Virus record (IMG/VR): IMGVR_UViG_3300010367_000007 | Location: 1-20,479 of that record | From: a virus | Length of the DNA stretch: 20,479 nucleotides | Reading direction: 5' to 3' (one strand) | In this document: positions 1-6,924 of the stretch, piece by piece | Layout of the letters: the number at the start of each line of letters is the position of its first letter | How positions within the stretch are numbered: position 1 is the stretch's first letter | Made by a program: the position numbers and the translations under genes | Notes under the pieces: model-generated | Databases searched by the model: none | What the model was told of the DNA's origin: nothing | The model's input: only the letters and a program-made list of their open reading frames with translations

Positions 1-22
1 AACGCAAGCGGGAGACGGAAAA

Positions 23-574
23 GTGAACGCCCCCACCCCTCAGGAACAATTCCTCCCCGGCCTCAACCTCCCCACCACGGAAACTTTCGCGGACTGGCAA
101 GCCTTGGGTCGCCGCCTCTGCATGGGAGCCCGCGCCATCAACTGGCTGATCGGCGACTGGCTAATCGATGGCGCGGAACGGTTCGGGGACAAGGCAAGGG
201 ACGAAGCGCAGACCATTTTCCGGTCAGACGTCGACAGGTTCGACCCGATCCTGAAGACCTGCCGGCGCTTCCCGGAACCGAAGCGCCACGCTGCCCTGAC
301 GTTCGGGCATCATCTCGCGGTCATGTCGATCGATGACGACACCGAAGCGGAAACGCTGCTGAGCAAAGCCGAGACGGAGCGCATGACGACCGCGGCGCTC
401 AAGGCCGAGGTCAAGGTGATCCGGTCGCATGCCAGGCTACCGATCGAGGACGATGACCCGGTCGACACAGCCATGCGCCGTATCGTCCAGGCCTGGAACC
501 TCGCCAGTCGGGAAGCGAGGCAGATGTTCATCGAACTGGCGCAGGAATCTCACATGGGGGTGATCGAGCTATGA
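23..574 (+). CDS. Hypothetical protein, LmbU-like helical region, upstream of terminase
   Basis: This encodes 183 residues from a GTG start. A GGGAGA ribosome binding site at 10-15, seven bases upstream, supports that start, although the frame stays open to the window edge. Residues about 22-110 are helical, with a pattern of conserved Trp, Gly and His (WQALGRRL, INWLIGDWLIDGAERFG, LTFGHHLAVM) that recalls the LmbU/KorB-like DNA-binding proteins of actinobacteria and some phages. That resemblance is from memory and weak. The C-terminal half is acidic and helical. The stop overlaps the next start as ATGA, so it is translationally coupled to the packaging genes. A regulatory or DNA-binding role is inference only. 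Confidence 0.6.
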   Translation: MNAPTPQEQFLPGLNLPTTETFADWQALGRRLCMGARAINWLIGDWLIDGAERFGDKARDEAQTIFRSDVDRFDPILKTCRRFPEPKRHAALTFGHHLAVMSIDDDTEAETLLSKAETERMTTAALKAEVKVIRSHARLPIEDDDPVDTAMRRIVQAWNLASREARQMFIELAQESHMGVIEL

Positions 575-780
575 ACCCGACGGCAATCATGAACACCGAT
601 CCGGCCGAGGTGCGGGAACTGTTTCTTCGCGGCGGACACAGGCTGCTCGAGCGGTGTTACGGGCGGTCGAACGATGTGACGCGGCAACTGATCGCGAAGG
701 CTGGGGGTGCGGCGCTGCTGGCGGAACGGGCGCAGGTGCAGAAGTTTGGGCGGAGGGCTGGTCGTGTCCGGGCTGACTGA
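571..780 (+). CDS. Small hypothetical protein preceding the terminase small subunit
   Basis: A 69-residue ORF overlaps the upstream gene by ATGA and the start of the terminase small subunit by 17 bases, the compact coupling expected in a phage operon. The protein is basic at its C-terminus (QKFGRRAGRVRAD) and has a helical, Arg-rich middle (ELFLRGGHRLLERCYGRSNDVTRQLI). I do not recognise a family. No signal peptide or membrane segment is visible. A second in-frame ATG lies at residue 7. It may be a small DNA-binding accessory protein, but nothing in the sequence proves this. Confidence 0.55.
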   Translation: MNPTAIMNTDPAEVRELFLRGGHRLLERCYGRSNDVTRQLIAKAGGAALLAERAQVQKFGRRAGRVRAD

Positions 781-1387
781 CAAGCAGGCAGCTTTCGTCG
801 CTGAGTACCTGATCGACCTGAATGCCACCCAGGCGGCGATCAGGGCTGGCTACAGTGCCGATACGGCCCGGCAGCAGGGTGCGAGGCTGTTGACAAATGT
901 TCACATCGAGCAGGCCATCGCAGAAGCCCAAGGCGAGCGGTCAGCCCGCACCGAGATTACGGCCGATATGGTCCTTAAAGAACTGGCCAAGATCGGCTTC
1001 GCTGACATGCGCAAACTGCTCAAGTGGACCGGCAACCTGCCGCGCATGGACCTCGATCGCGCGGAGGAAACTGGCGAGGTCGAGATCAGCGCGGCGAATT
1101 TCGTCCGCCTGTTCGACAGCGACGAATTGGGCGACGACATCGTTGGCGCCATCTCCGAGATAAGCCAGACCAAAGACGGCGCGCTCAAGGTGAAGCTTCA
1201 CGACAAACAGGCTGCACTAGTCAACATCGGTCGGCATCTGGGCATGTTCACCACCAAGATTGAGCACAGCGGCTCGGTCGACGTGAATCACAAGGTTCAG
1301 GAAGATGCAGATGCTTTCACCCGCTCAATTGCTGGCATCGCTGCCAGAACCGGAGCGGGAAGCGGAACTGGCGAAACTCAGCACTGA
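764..1387 (+). CDS. terS: Terminase small subunit (Terminase_2 family)
   Basis: The 207-residue product binds phage DNA at the packaging site and regulates the large terminase subunit. Residues 4-50 carry the family signature: LTDKQAAFVAEYL, then NATQAAIRAGYS and TARQQGARLL, the helix-turn-helix of the Terminase_2 (PF03592) group. The rest is helical and would form the oligomerisation core. I chose the GTG at 764 because GGAGGG at 752-757 is well placed and the family motif begins four residues later. An upstream ATG at 707 would add 19 Arg-rich residues unlike the family. The gene overlaps the large subunit gene that follows, as usual for this pair. Confidence 0.92.
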   Translation: MSGLTDKQAAFVAEYLIDLNATQAAIRAGYSADTARQQGARLLTNVHIEQAIAEAQGERSARTEITADMVLKELAKIGFADMRKLLKWTGNLPRMDLDRAEETGEVEISAANFVRLFDSDELGDDIVGAISEISQTKDGALKVKLHDKQAALVNIGRHLGMFTTKIEHSGSVDVNHKVQEDADAFTRSIAGIAARTGAGSGTGETQH

Positions 1388-2600
1388 GACGCGCGCCGCG
1401 CTCCGCTACCATTGGCCGTTCTGGGCACGACCCAACCAACTCGCTCCCGATGGTGATTGGCGGACATGGCTGGCGCTTGCTGGTCGAGGCTTTGGCAAGA
1501 CGGAGGCCGGCGCTCAGTGGATACGGCAGCGGGTCAAGGACGGCGCTCGCAACATCGCGTTGGTAGCTGAGACGCAAAAGGATCTGGAGGAGGTCATGGT
1601 CGCCCGGCTGTTGACGATCAGCCCAGCCGATGAGGCGCCACGCGTACGCTACAAGCCTGTTCGATTGGCATGGCCAAACGGTGCGACTGCTTTCGGCTAT
1701 AACGGCACCGAGCCCGACCAGCTACGCGGTCCGGAGTTTGACACGGCGTGGGTCGATGAGCTGGCGAAATATCGATACGCTCGCGAGACCTGGGACATGC
1801 TGCAGTTCACCATGCGCGCTGGTGACGATCCGCGCGTGTTCGTGACGACGACGCCGCGTCCGATTCCCGTCCTGAAGGAGATCATCGCCGATAGCGGCAC
1901 GATCATCACCAAAGGCTCGACCATGGACAATGCGTCCAACCTCGCGCCGTCGTTCATGAAGGCGATTGTCGATCGGTATGCCGGCACCCGTCTTGGACGA
2001 CAGGAATTGAACGCAGAGTTGCTTGACGACGTGCCGGGCGCGCTGTGGTCGCGGGATATGCTCGACGCCAATCGGGTGAAGGAAGCGCCTGAGCTACAGC
2101 GCGTCGTGATCGCCGTCGACCCCAGCGGCACCAAAGGCACAGGCGCTGGTGACGACATCGGCATCGTAGCCGCTGGGCTTGGCATCGATGGTCGCGGCTA
2201 TGTGCTCGGCGACTGGACCTGCCAGCTTTCGCCGGAAGGATGGGGCCGTCGCGTGGTCGAGTGTGCGTCGTTCTTTGGTGCCGATCGCATCATCGGCGAA
2301 CGCAACTTCGGCGGCGCTATGGTCGAACACGTCATCCGTACCGTCGACAAGAACGCGTCGTACAAGGAAGTTGTCGCCAGCCGCGGCAAGGTGGCGCGTG
2401 CCGAGCCTATCGCGGCGCTCGATGAACAAGGGCGCATTTCACACGTCGGTGCGTTCCCCGACCTCGAAGACCAGATGTGCTCGATGACGGCTTCCGGCTA
2501 TGTCGGCGAAGGATCGCCAGACCGTGCCGACGCGCGAGTTTGGGCGCTGACTGAGCTGATGCTCGGCGGCACGTACTCCCCCGATTATGGGGCGCTGTGA
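1311..2600 (+). CDS. terL: Terminase large subunit (ATPase-nuclease packaging motor)
   Basis: This 429-residue protein is the motor that translocates DNA into the prohead and cuts concatemers. Walker A is GRGFGKT at residues 58-64. Walker B ends in Asp149-Glu150 (FDTAWVDE), followed by the coupling motif TTTP at 179-182. The C-terminal RNase H-like nuclease shows acidic residues Asp270 (VVIAVDPSG), Glu331 (IIGERNFGG) and Asp408 (DRADARVWAL), which fit the metal-binding triad of the Terminase_6 type. ATG 1311 is preferred because AGGAAG at 1299-1304 is six bases upstream. ATG 1305 abuts that site and would add two residues. It overlaps the end of the small subunit gene in another frame. Confidence 0.95.
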   Translation: MLSPAQLLASLPEPEREAELAKLSTETRAALRYHWPFWARPNQLAPDGDWRTWLALAGRGFGKTEAGAQWIRQRVKDGARNIALVAETQKDLEEVMVARLLTISPADEAPRVRYKPVRLAWPNGATAFGYNGTEPDQLRGPEFDTAWVDELAKYRYARETWDMLQFTMRAGDDPRVFVTTTPRPIPVLKEIIADSGTIITKGSTMDNASNLAPSFMKAIVDRYAGTRLGRQELNAELLDDVPGALWSRDMLDANRVKEAPELQRVVIAVDPSGTKGTGAGDDIGIVAAGLGIDGRGYVLGDWTCQLSPEGWGRRVVECASFFGADRIIGERNFGGAMVEHVIRTVDKNASYKEVVASRGKVARAEPIAALDEQGRISHVGAFPDLEDQMCSMTASGYVGEGSPDRADARVWALTELMLGGTYSPDYGAL

Positions 2601-2622
2601 TGATTTGTGCGAGGATAGCGAT

Positions 2623-2916
2623 ATGACCGATACGATGATCGAGCGCGTTGCGATTGCGTTGGAAAACGAACTGCGCCGACAGCACGAAGGCGAGTATCTC
2701 GTACGCTATTTCCCGCGCGGCCCCGGGTCGGATTGGTTGACGGTCGACGGCAACATTTACGTGACGCCCCTAGTGCGCGCCATCCTCGCCGCGATGCGCG
2801 AGCCGACCGAGGCGATGCTCGACGCCGCCGAGGACAAGGAGTGTCAGAGCCCAAGGGGAACGGCTCGAGCAATGCACCACGCCATGATCGACGCCGCCCT
2901 AACCGACCAGCCGTAA
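2623..2916 (+). CDS. Small hypothetical phage protein
   Basis: A 97-residue protein starts at ATG 2623, with GAGG at 2611-2614 eight bases upstream. An in-frame ATG at 2587 would overlap the terminase gene and has poorer support. It resembles a widespread class of small phage proteins: an N-terminal helix (MIERVAIALENELR), a short beta region with aromatic residues, and a C-terminal segment VRAILAAMREPTEAMLDA followed by MIDAAL. The function of that class is not known to me. The last three codons and stop (Asp-Gln-Pro-stop) lie inside boundary element copy A, so the element supplies the stop codon. Confidence 0.7.
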   Translation: MTDTMIERVAIALENELRRQHEGEYLVRYFPRGPGSDWLTVDGNIYVTPLVRAILAAMREPTEAMLDAAEDKECQSPRGTARAMHHAMIDAALTDQP

Positions 2917-2943
2917 TCATCAACCCACCCGCGCGCGTATCCC
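2905..2943 (+). repeat. Module-boundary element, copy A (before the portal gene)
   Basis: This is the first of four copies of a bipartite element: GACCAGCCGTAATC at 2905-2918, 19 bases, then TATCCC at 2938-2943. The ATG of the portal gene follows seven bases later with no Shine-Dalgarno sequence between. The TAA inside the first half is the stop codon of the preceding gene. Similarity to copy B also covers parts of the spacer (CCACCC and CGTATCCC). The fixed distance of TATCCC to the start codon would suit a promoter making a leaderless mRNA. A recombination boundary is the alternative. Function is inferred. Confidence 0.6.
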
Positions 2944-2950
2944 AGCGCGC

Positions 2951-4921
2951 ATGTCCGGCCGCATCCGACCCGAGAGTGTCCGCCTGAAGGACGCCGGCAA
3001 CGTCGTGCCGATCCGCGACGGGCTCATCAGCATGCTCACCGGCATGGGCACCAGCACCGATCAACGCAGCTACAGCCGCTATTTCGCGCGCGTCATGTCA
3101 GATGTGGAGATCGATCAGGCCTATCGTGGGTCCTGGGTGATGCGGAAAGCAATCGACAAGCCCGCCACCGAGATGGTGCGGGAATGGCGCGACTGGCAGG
3201 CGGACAGCGCCGACATCGAAAAGCTTGAGGCCGAGGAAAAGCGGCTCGACATCCGCAACAAGGTCCGTCGCGCCGAATGCCTGCGTGGGCTCGGTGGAGC
3301 GGGCATGGTCCTGTACGTCGGCGGGTCTGACGCCGAGCAGGCAAACGCGATCGACCCGACCAGGATCAGGGCCGGCGACCTCAAGGCAATCCACGTCTGG
3401 CACCGGTCGCGTTTCGCGCTCGGCCCGATGATCGACACATGGGGCGATCCATGGTTCGGGCACCCGTCCTATTACGAGGTCCAGCTTTCCGGCACGTCTG
3501 GCGGTAAGACGATGCGCTTTCACCCCTCTCGCGTTGTCGCCTTCAAGGGCGAGCCGGTAACCGACATTGCGGGCGTCGACTGGCGTGACGCGCACTGGGG
3601 ACAAGCCAAGGTCCAGACGATCATCGACGCAATCCAGAACGTGGACACCGCGGACACCGGGTTTGCCGCACTGATCAGCCAGGCCAGACTACGGCGCATC
3701 TACATCCCCAAGCTGCTCGACATGCTCAGTCAGCCCGGTGGCGAGGCGAAACTGGCCAAGCGGTTGCAGGCCTTCGCGCTGGGCGAAAGCAACAACTCGG
3801 TATCGTGGCTCGATGGCGGTGACGGTGCGACGGGCGCCGAGAAGATCGACGACAAGCAGGTCACTTGGACCGGCATGCCCGATATCATGGCGGCCTATCG
3901 CACTGCCGCGGCTGCTGCTGCCGACATGCCGGCGACCGTGCTGTGGGGCATCTCGCCGCAGGGCATGAACGCGACCGGCGATAGCGATATCACGCTGTTC
4001 CATAAGACGATCAAGGGCAGGCAGGACCTCGATTTGCGACCGTGCATGACGCAGATCGACGCCGTGTTGGTGCCTTCCGCGCTTGGTCGTGTTGATGACG
4101 GCCTCTGGTACGACTGGGCGCCGCTGTCGACGCAGTCAGAGAAGGACGAAGCGACGACGTTCTTCACCTTCATGCAGGGCGTGGAGAAGCTGCAGGCGAC
4201 CGGCGCGATTCCCGGCGTTGCGTTCGACAAAGCGCTGCAGAACACGCTCGAGGAAAGGTCGTGGTTTCCTGGTCTCGGCGACGCATTGGCCGAGATACCG
4301 GAAGACGAGCGCTTCCCGTCGCTGTCCGAGCCCGATCCGAACGAGCAAGACCCCAACGCCATTCAAGCGGAAGGAGGTGATCAGACCACCGGCGGCAAGG
4401 TAGCCCCACTGCGACGAGCCGCAAACGACACGCGGTTCGTTGATGGCGCGGACCCGAAGACCTTGTACATCGAACGTAAGCTGCTGAACGCGGACGAAGT
4501 GATCCGCTGGGCCAAGTCGCAGGGCTTGGAAACGACGCTCGCACCCGCAGACATGCACGTCACCGTCGCCTATTCGCGGACACCAGTCGATTGGTTTAGC
4601 GTCGGCACGGATTGGGCCGGTGATCAGGACGGCAAGCTGCGGGTCAAACCGGGCGGCGCGCGGACGGTTGAACGTCTCGGTGATGGCGATGCTGTCGCGC
4701 TGCTGTTTGCATCCGATGATCTAAAATGGCGTCACGACCGTATCGCAGAGGCCGGCGCGTCGTGGGATTGGCCCGACTATCGCCCGCACATCACGTTGTC
4801 GTGGAATGCACCCGGCGTCGATGTTGCAGCGATCAAGCCGTATGTCGGGCCGTTGGTGTTTGGACCGGAATTGTTCTCGACAGTGAACGAGGACTGGAAA
4901 TCGGGAGTAACGGAAGAATGA
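2951..4921 (+). CDS. Portal protein with C-terminal Acb1-like anti-CBASS phosphodiesterase domain
   Basis: The 656-residue protein has two parts. Residues about 25-440 are a DUF1073-type phage portal, the dodecameric ring at the capsid vertex through which DNA passes (YRGSWVMRKAIDKPATEM, FHPSRVVAFKG, then ISPQGMNATGDSD). A Pro/Asp/Gln-rich linker spans about 455-495. Residues about 500-656 form a 2H-phosphoesterase with paired HxT motifs, His536-Val-Thr538 and His613-Ile-Thr615. It also has the blocks LYIERKLLNADEVIRWAKSQG and GASWDWPDYRPHITLSW, which I recognise as typical of Acb1, the enzyme that hydrolyses CBASS cyclic nucleotides. The ATG lacks a Shine-Dalgarno sequence and sits seven bases after boundary element A. 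It overlaps the possible early start of the next gene by ATGA. Portal identity is firm. The Acb1 activity is inferred from motifs. Confidence 0.93.
   Translation: MSGRIRPESVRLKDAGNVVPIRDGLISMLTGMGTSTDQRSYSRYFARVMSDVEIDQAYRGSWVMRKAIDKPATEMVREWRDWQADSADIEKLEAEEKRLDIRNKVRRAECLRGLGGAGMVLYVGGSDAEQANAIDPTRIRAGDLKAIHVWHRSRFALGPMIDTWGDPWFGHPSYYEVQLSGTSGGKTMRFHPSRVVAFKGEPVTDIAGVDWRDAHWGQAKVQTIIDAIQNVDTADTGFAALISQARLRRIYIPKLLDMLSQPGGEAKLAKRLQAFALGESNNSVSWLDGGDGATGAEKIDDKQVTWTGMPDIMAAYRTAAAAAADMPATVLWGISPQGMNATGDSDITLFHKTIKGRQDLDLRPCMTQIDAVLVPSALGRVDDGLWYDWAPLSTQSEKDEATTFFTFMQGVEKLQATGAIPGVAFDKALQNTLEERSWFPGLGDALAEIPEDERFPSLSEPDPNEQDPNAIQAEGGDQTTGGKVAPLRRAANDTRFVDGADPKTLYIERKLLNADEVIRWAKSQGLETTLAPADMHVTVAYSRTPVDWFSVGTDWAGDQDGKLRVKPGGARTVERLGDGDAVALLFASDDLKWRHDRIAEAGASWDWPDYRPHITLSWNAPGVDVAAIKPYVGPLVFGPELFSTVNEDWKSGVTEE
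4371..4382 (+). promoter_or_regulatory. Perfect internal Shine-Dalgarno sequence inside the portal-Acb1 linker
   Basis: AAGGAGGTGATC is a 12-base complement to the usual bacterial 16S rRNA 3' end. It lies in codons 474-478, in the linker between the portal and Acb1-like domains. No in-frame ATG, GTG or TTG follows at initiating distance; the nearest TTG is at 4463. It may be a relic of a once separate acb1 gene, a translational pause site that lets domains fold separately, or chance coding of Glu-Gly-Gly-Asp. Confidence 0.45.
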
Positions 4922-4986
4922 GTTGCTTCCATCCGTGGTGCGGCGTCGAGGGCCGCAAATGCATCGATTGCTCACAGGAGAATATC

Positions 4987-5268
4987 ATGCCTACTGTCGA
5001 TAGAGCGCCCGACGCGCGCACCGCCAACAATGCCGTCCGCCACCAGTATCGCGTCCTGAGTGACGCCGAGAAAGCGCAGATGGTCGCCGTGAAGGACAAG
5101 GGCGCCGAGTTCCTTGACCTGATCGACACCCTTCGCACGCCGCCCGAGCCAGCCGGAGAAGTCGATGGCCAGCCGATGGCTATCATGACGTTCGACCGCG
5201 AGTTGCACATCGCGCGCGAGCGTATCGAGGAAGCGGTCATGTGGGCGGTGAAGCACATCACCGCCTGA
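4987..5268 (+). CDS. acb2: Acb2-like cyclic-nucleotide sponge (anti-CBASS/anti-Thoeris)
   Basis: This 93-residue protein matches what I know of the Acb2/Tad1 hairpin family. After a short variable N-terminus come HQYRVLSDAEKAQMVAVKDKGAEF (20-base quote limit aside, residues 19-42) and the C-terminal helix RERIEEAVMWAVKHITA at 77-93. Acb2 proteins form small helical hexamers that bind and sequester CBASS signals such as cGAMP and cyclic trinucleotides. As I recall, phage PaMx33 Acb2 uses Tyr11 and Lys26 in binding. Here Tyr21 and Lys36 keep the same 15-residue spacing. AGGAG at 4976-4980 lies six bases before this ATG. A second possible start, at 4918, overlaps the portal stop by ATGA and would add 23 residues with four cysteines. 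The gene sits between portal and minor head genes. Confidence 0.82.
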   Translation: MPTVDRAPDARTANNAVRHQYRVLSDAEKAQMVAVKDKGAEFLDLIDTLRTPPEPAGEVDGQPMAIMTFDRELHIARERIEEAVMWAVKHITA

Positions 5269-5274
5269 TGCACG

Positions 5275-6132
5275 ATGGCCTCCCAACCTCCGACGACTGA
5301 GCCCGACGAACACCGCAGAGCCGAAGCCGCCGCCCTGATTGCGATCGGGCTGTCCCTCCCCGCCATCATCCGCGCAGCCAAGATAAAGCCGCGCCCGTTC
5401 CGGCAGATCGCGCCAACGGAGGCGCTGCGTTCGTCTATGGCTGCGGTGTTTCTCGACATCGTGAAAGCCTGGCGGGCCGAGCGGCCGGCGATCATGGCGG
5501 CATATGCGGAGGCTCGGGCAACCGGTGATGCCCGCGTTGCCCTGCGCGCTGTCGATGATGCTGCGGCTCGGGTTGCGCCAGTCGTCGCCAGCACCAAGAG
5601 CCGCCTGCCCGACGTCGTGTCGCGCGTAGAGGCATGGCATCGTGGGCAGTGGGTGCGTCGTGTCCAATCCGCGACCGGGCTCAACGTCGCCCATAGCACG
5701 ACGCCGGCCGATGTCCGCGGCGACATCCAGACGACCGTCGATTGGGCATCGCGCCTCGCGGACGATGTCAGCCGCAAGATACAGAACGATATCACGTCGG
5801 GACTGCTCGGCGATCTGGCGGCCAAAAAGCCGGTTGCGGATGCTGGAACGACTGCCAGCGACGTTATCGCCAAGGCCAAGCGTCGATCGCTCGGTATCGG
5901 TGTCGACCAGACTGACAAGCTATCGCGGTCGATGGATCGGTCGCGGCGCAAGGCGGCGGGATTGACGCGGTTCATCTGGCGACACTCTCCGCATGTGCGG
6001 CACCCGAGGCCGGAGCACGTGGCCAGAGACGGGCGCGTGTACAGCGAGGCCAACGCGCCCAACGATAGGGCTGGCGTACTTTTTGGATGTGCCTGTTACG
6101 AGGAACCGATCTGGACTAACGACCAGCCGTAA
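5275..6132 (+). CDS. Minor head protein, phage Mu gpF / SPP1 gp7-like
   Basis: The 285-residue protein belongs by position and C-terminus to the Mu gpF-like minor head proteins (PF04233), which associate with the portal during head assembly and may be ejected with DNA. The family signature is seen late: FIWRHSPHVRHPRPEHV from residue 233 with Trp235, Arg242, His243 and His248, then a Cys272-Ala-Cys274 near the end, matching the usual R-x-x-H and terminal cysteine pattern. Residues about 10-230 are Ala-rich and helical. The start lies six bases after the upstream stop with only a weak ribosome binding site, suggesting coupled translation. The stop lies in boundary element copy B, as Asp-Gln-Pro-stop. 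Confidence 0.82.
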   Translation: MASQPPTTEPDEHRRAEAAALIAIGLSLPAIIRAAKIKPRPFRQIAPTEALRSSMAAVFLDIVKAWRAERPAIMAAYAEARATGDARVALRAVDDAAARVAPVVASTKSRLPDVVSRVEAWHRGQWVRRVQSATGLNVAHSTTPADVRGDIQTTVDWASRLADDVSRKIQNDITSGLLGDLAAKKPVADAGTTASDVIAKAKRRSLGIGVDQTDKLSRSMDRSRRKAAGLTRFIWRHSPHVRHPRPEHVARDGRVYSEANAPNDRAGVLFGCACYEEPIWTNDQP

Positions 6133-6158
6133 TCCCCCGCCACCCCCGATCGTATCCC
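6121..6158 (+). repeat. Module-boundary element, copy B (before the tail tube gene)
   Basis: GACCAGCCGTAATC at 6121-6134 is identical to copy A, followed after 18 bases by TATCCC at 6153-6158. The spacer also shares CCACCC and CGTATCCC with copy A. As in copy A, the TAA serves as stop codon of the preceding gene. Unlike the other copies, a 27-base gap with a proper AGGAG ribosome binding site separates it from the next ATG. A transcript starting just after the element would carry a short leader here. Confidence 0.6.
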
Positions 6159-6185
6159 GCTCCGCAAATTCGCAGGAGTGCACAG

Positions 6186-6920
6186 ATGTCACAGCCCGAC
6201 ACGGTCAAAGGTGGTTATTTCGACGTCGCAGTTGACGTGACCAACCAGGGCGTGACCGATTCCGGCGGCAATTCCCTCAGCGGCTATGTCGTCATCTGCG
6301 GGCTGAACACCCGCAATCTGACCCATCAAGTCAACACCAGCGACGAAGCCGTTCCGAACTGTCAGGACCCCGAAGCGGTGCCGTGGGTGTCGCGCAACGC
6401 GAACAGCCAGGAAAAGAACATGTCGGGCACGGGTTTGCACAATCGCGCGCAGACCAACGTCATTCGTGCGATCTTCGGCAAGACGCTCCCGTATCGCTTC
6501 ATCGAGGGCGAGCCCGGCAACGATCTCGTCAGCCAAGGTTACTGGCAGGGCCCATACCTGTTCAACCAATGGCAGGAGGGCGCGACCGACAAGCAGAACG
6601 TGACGTCGCAGTTCTCGTGGCAGAGCGATGGTGAGGTCGACTGGGTTTCGACCACCTCACCCACGCTGGCCACGCTGACCGCGACCCCGCTGACCGGCAC
6701 TGCCGCGACGCCGTGGTCCGGCGTGATTTCAGGCCGCACCGCCGGCTCGACGATCAGCGTCGTCGCAACCGGCGCCACTGCCGTAAGCTTCGACGATGCG
6801 ACCAACACGATCCATGCCACCTGGGCGACGTCCGGCAGCAAGACCGTGAAGGTCAACGAAACGAACGCCGAGGCCAACAATTCTCCGCACCTGACGACGC
6901 TCACCGTCGTCATCTCGTAA
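6186..6920 (+). CDS. Major tail tube protein with C-terminal Ig-like domain
   Basis: This 244-residue protein would polymerise into the non-contractile tail tube. Residues 1-155 have the beta-rich character of siphophage tube proteins, with NMSGTGLHNRAQTNVIRAIF, a segment GYWQGPYLFNQW and the terminal SWQSDGEVDWVS typical of the fold. Residues about 160-244 look like an added Ig-like domain (TATPLTGTAATPWSGVISGR through SKTVKVNETNAE), a common surface decoration on tail tubes. AGGAG at 6174-6178 is seven bases before the ATG. The following chaperone and tape measure genes confirm the tail assignment. The location before the capsid protease gene is unusual. Confidence 0.82.
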   Translation: MSQPDTVKGGYFDVAVDVTNQGVTDSGGNSLSGYVVICGLNTRNLTHQVNTSDEAVPNCQDPEAVPWVSRNANSQEKNMSGTGLHNRAQTNVIRAIFGKTLPYRFIEGEPGNDLVSQGYWQGPYLFNQWQEGATDKQNVTSQFSWQSDGEVDWVSTTSPTLATLTATPLTGTAATPWSGVISGRTAGSTISVVATGATAVSFDDATNTIHATWATSGSKTVKVNETNAEANNSPHLTTLTVVIS

Positions 6921-6924
6921 TCCC

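Noticed and set aside
955-963. Reverse-strand GCCGTAATC in the terminase small subunit gene
   Set aside because: Nine-base match only, wrong orientation, mid-gene, and no second half-site.
4833-6062. A 409-residue open frame on the minus strand opposite the Acb2-like and minor head genes
   Set aside because: Ser/Arg/Ala-rich composition typical of an antisense shadow in GC-rich DNA. It overlaps two well-supported + strand genes, and no family was recognised.
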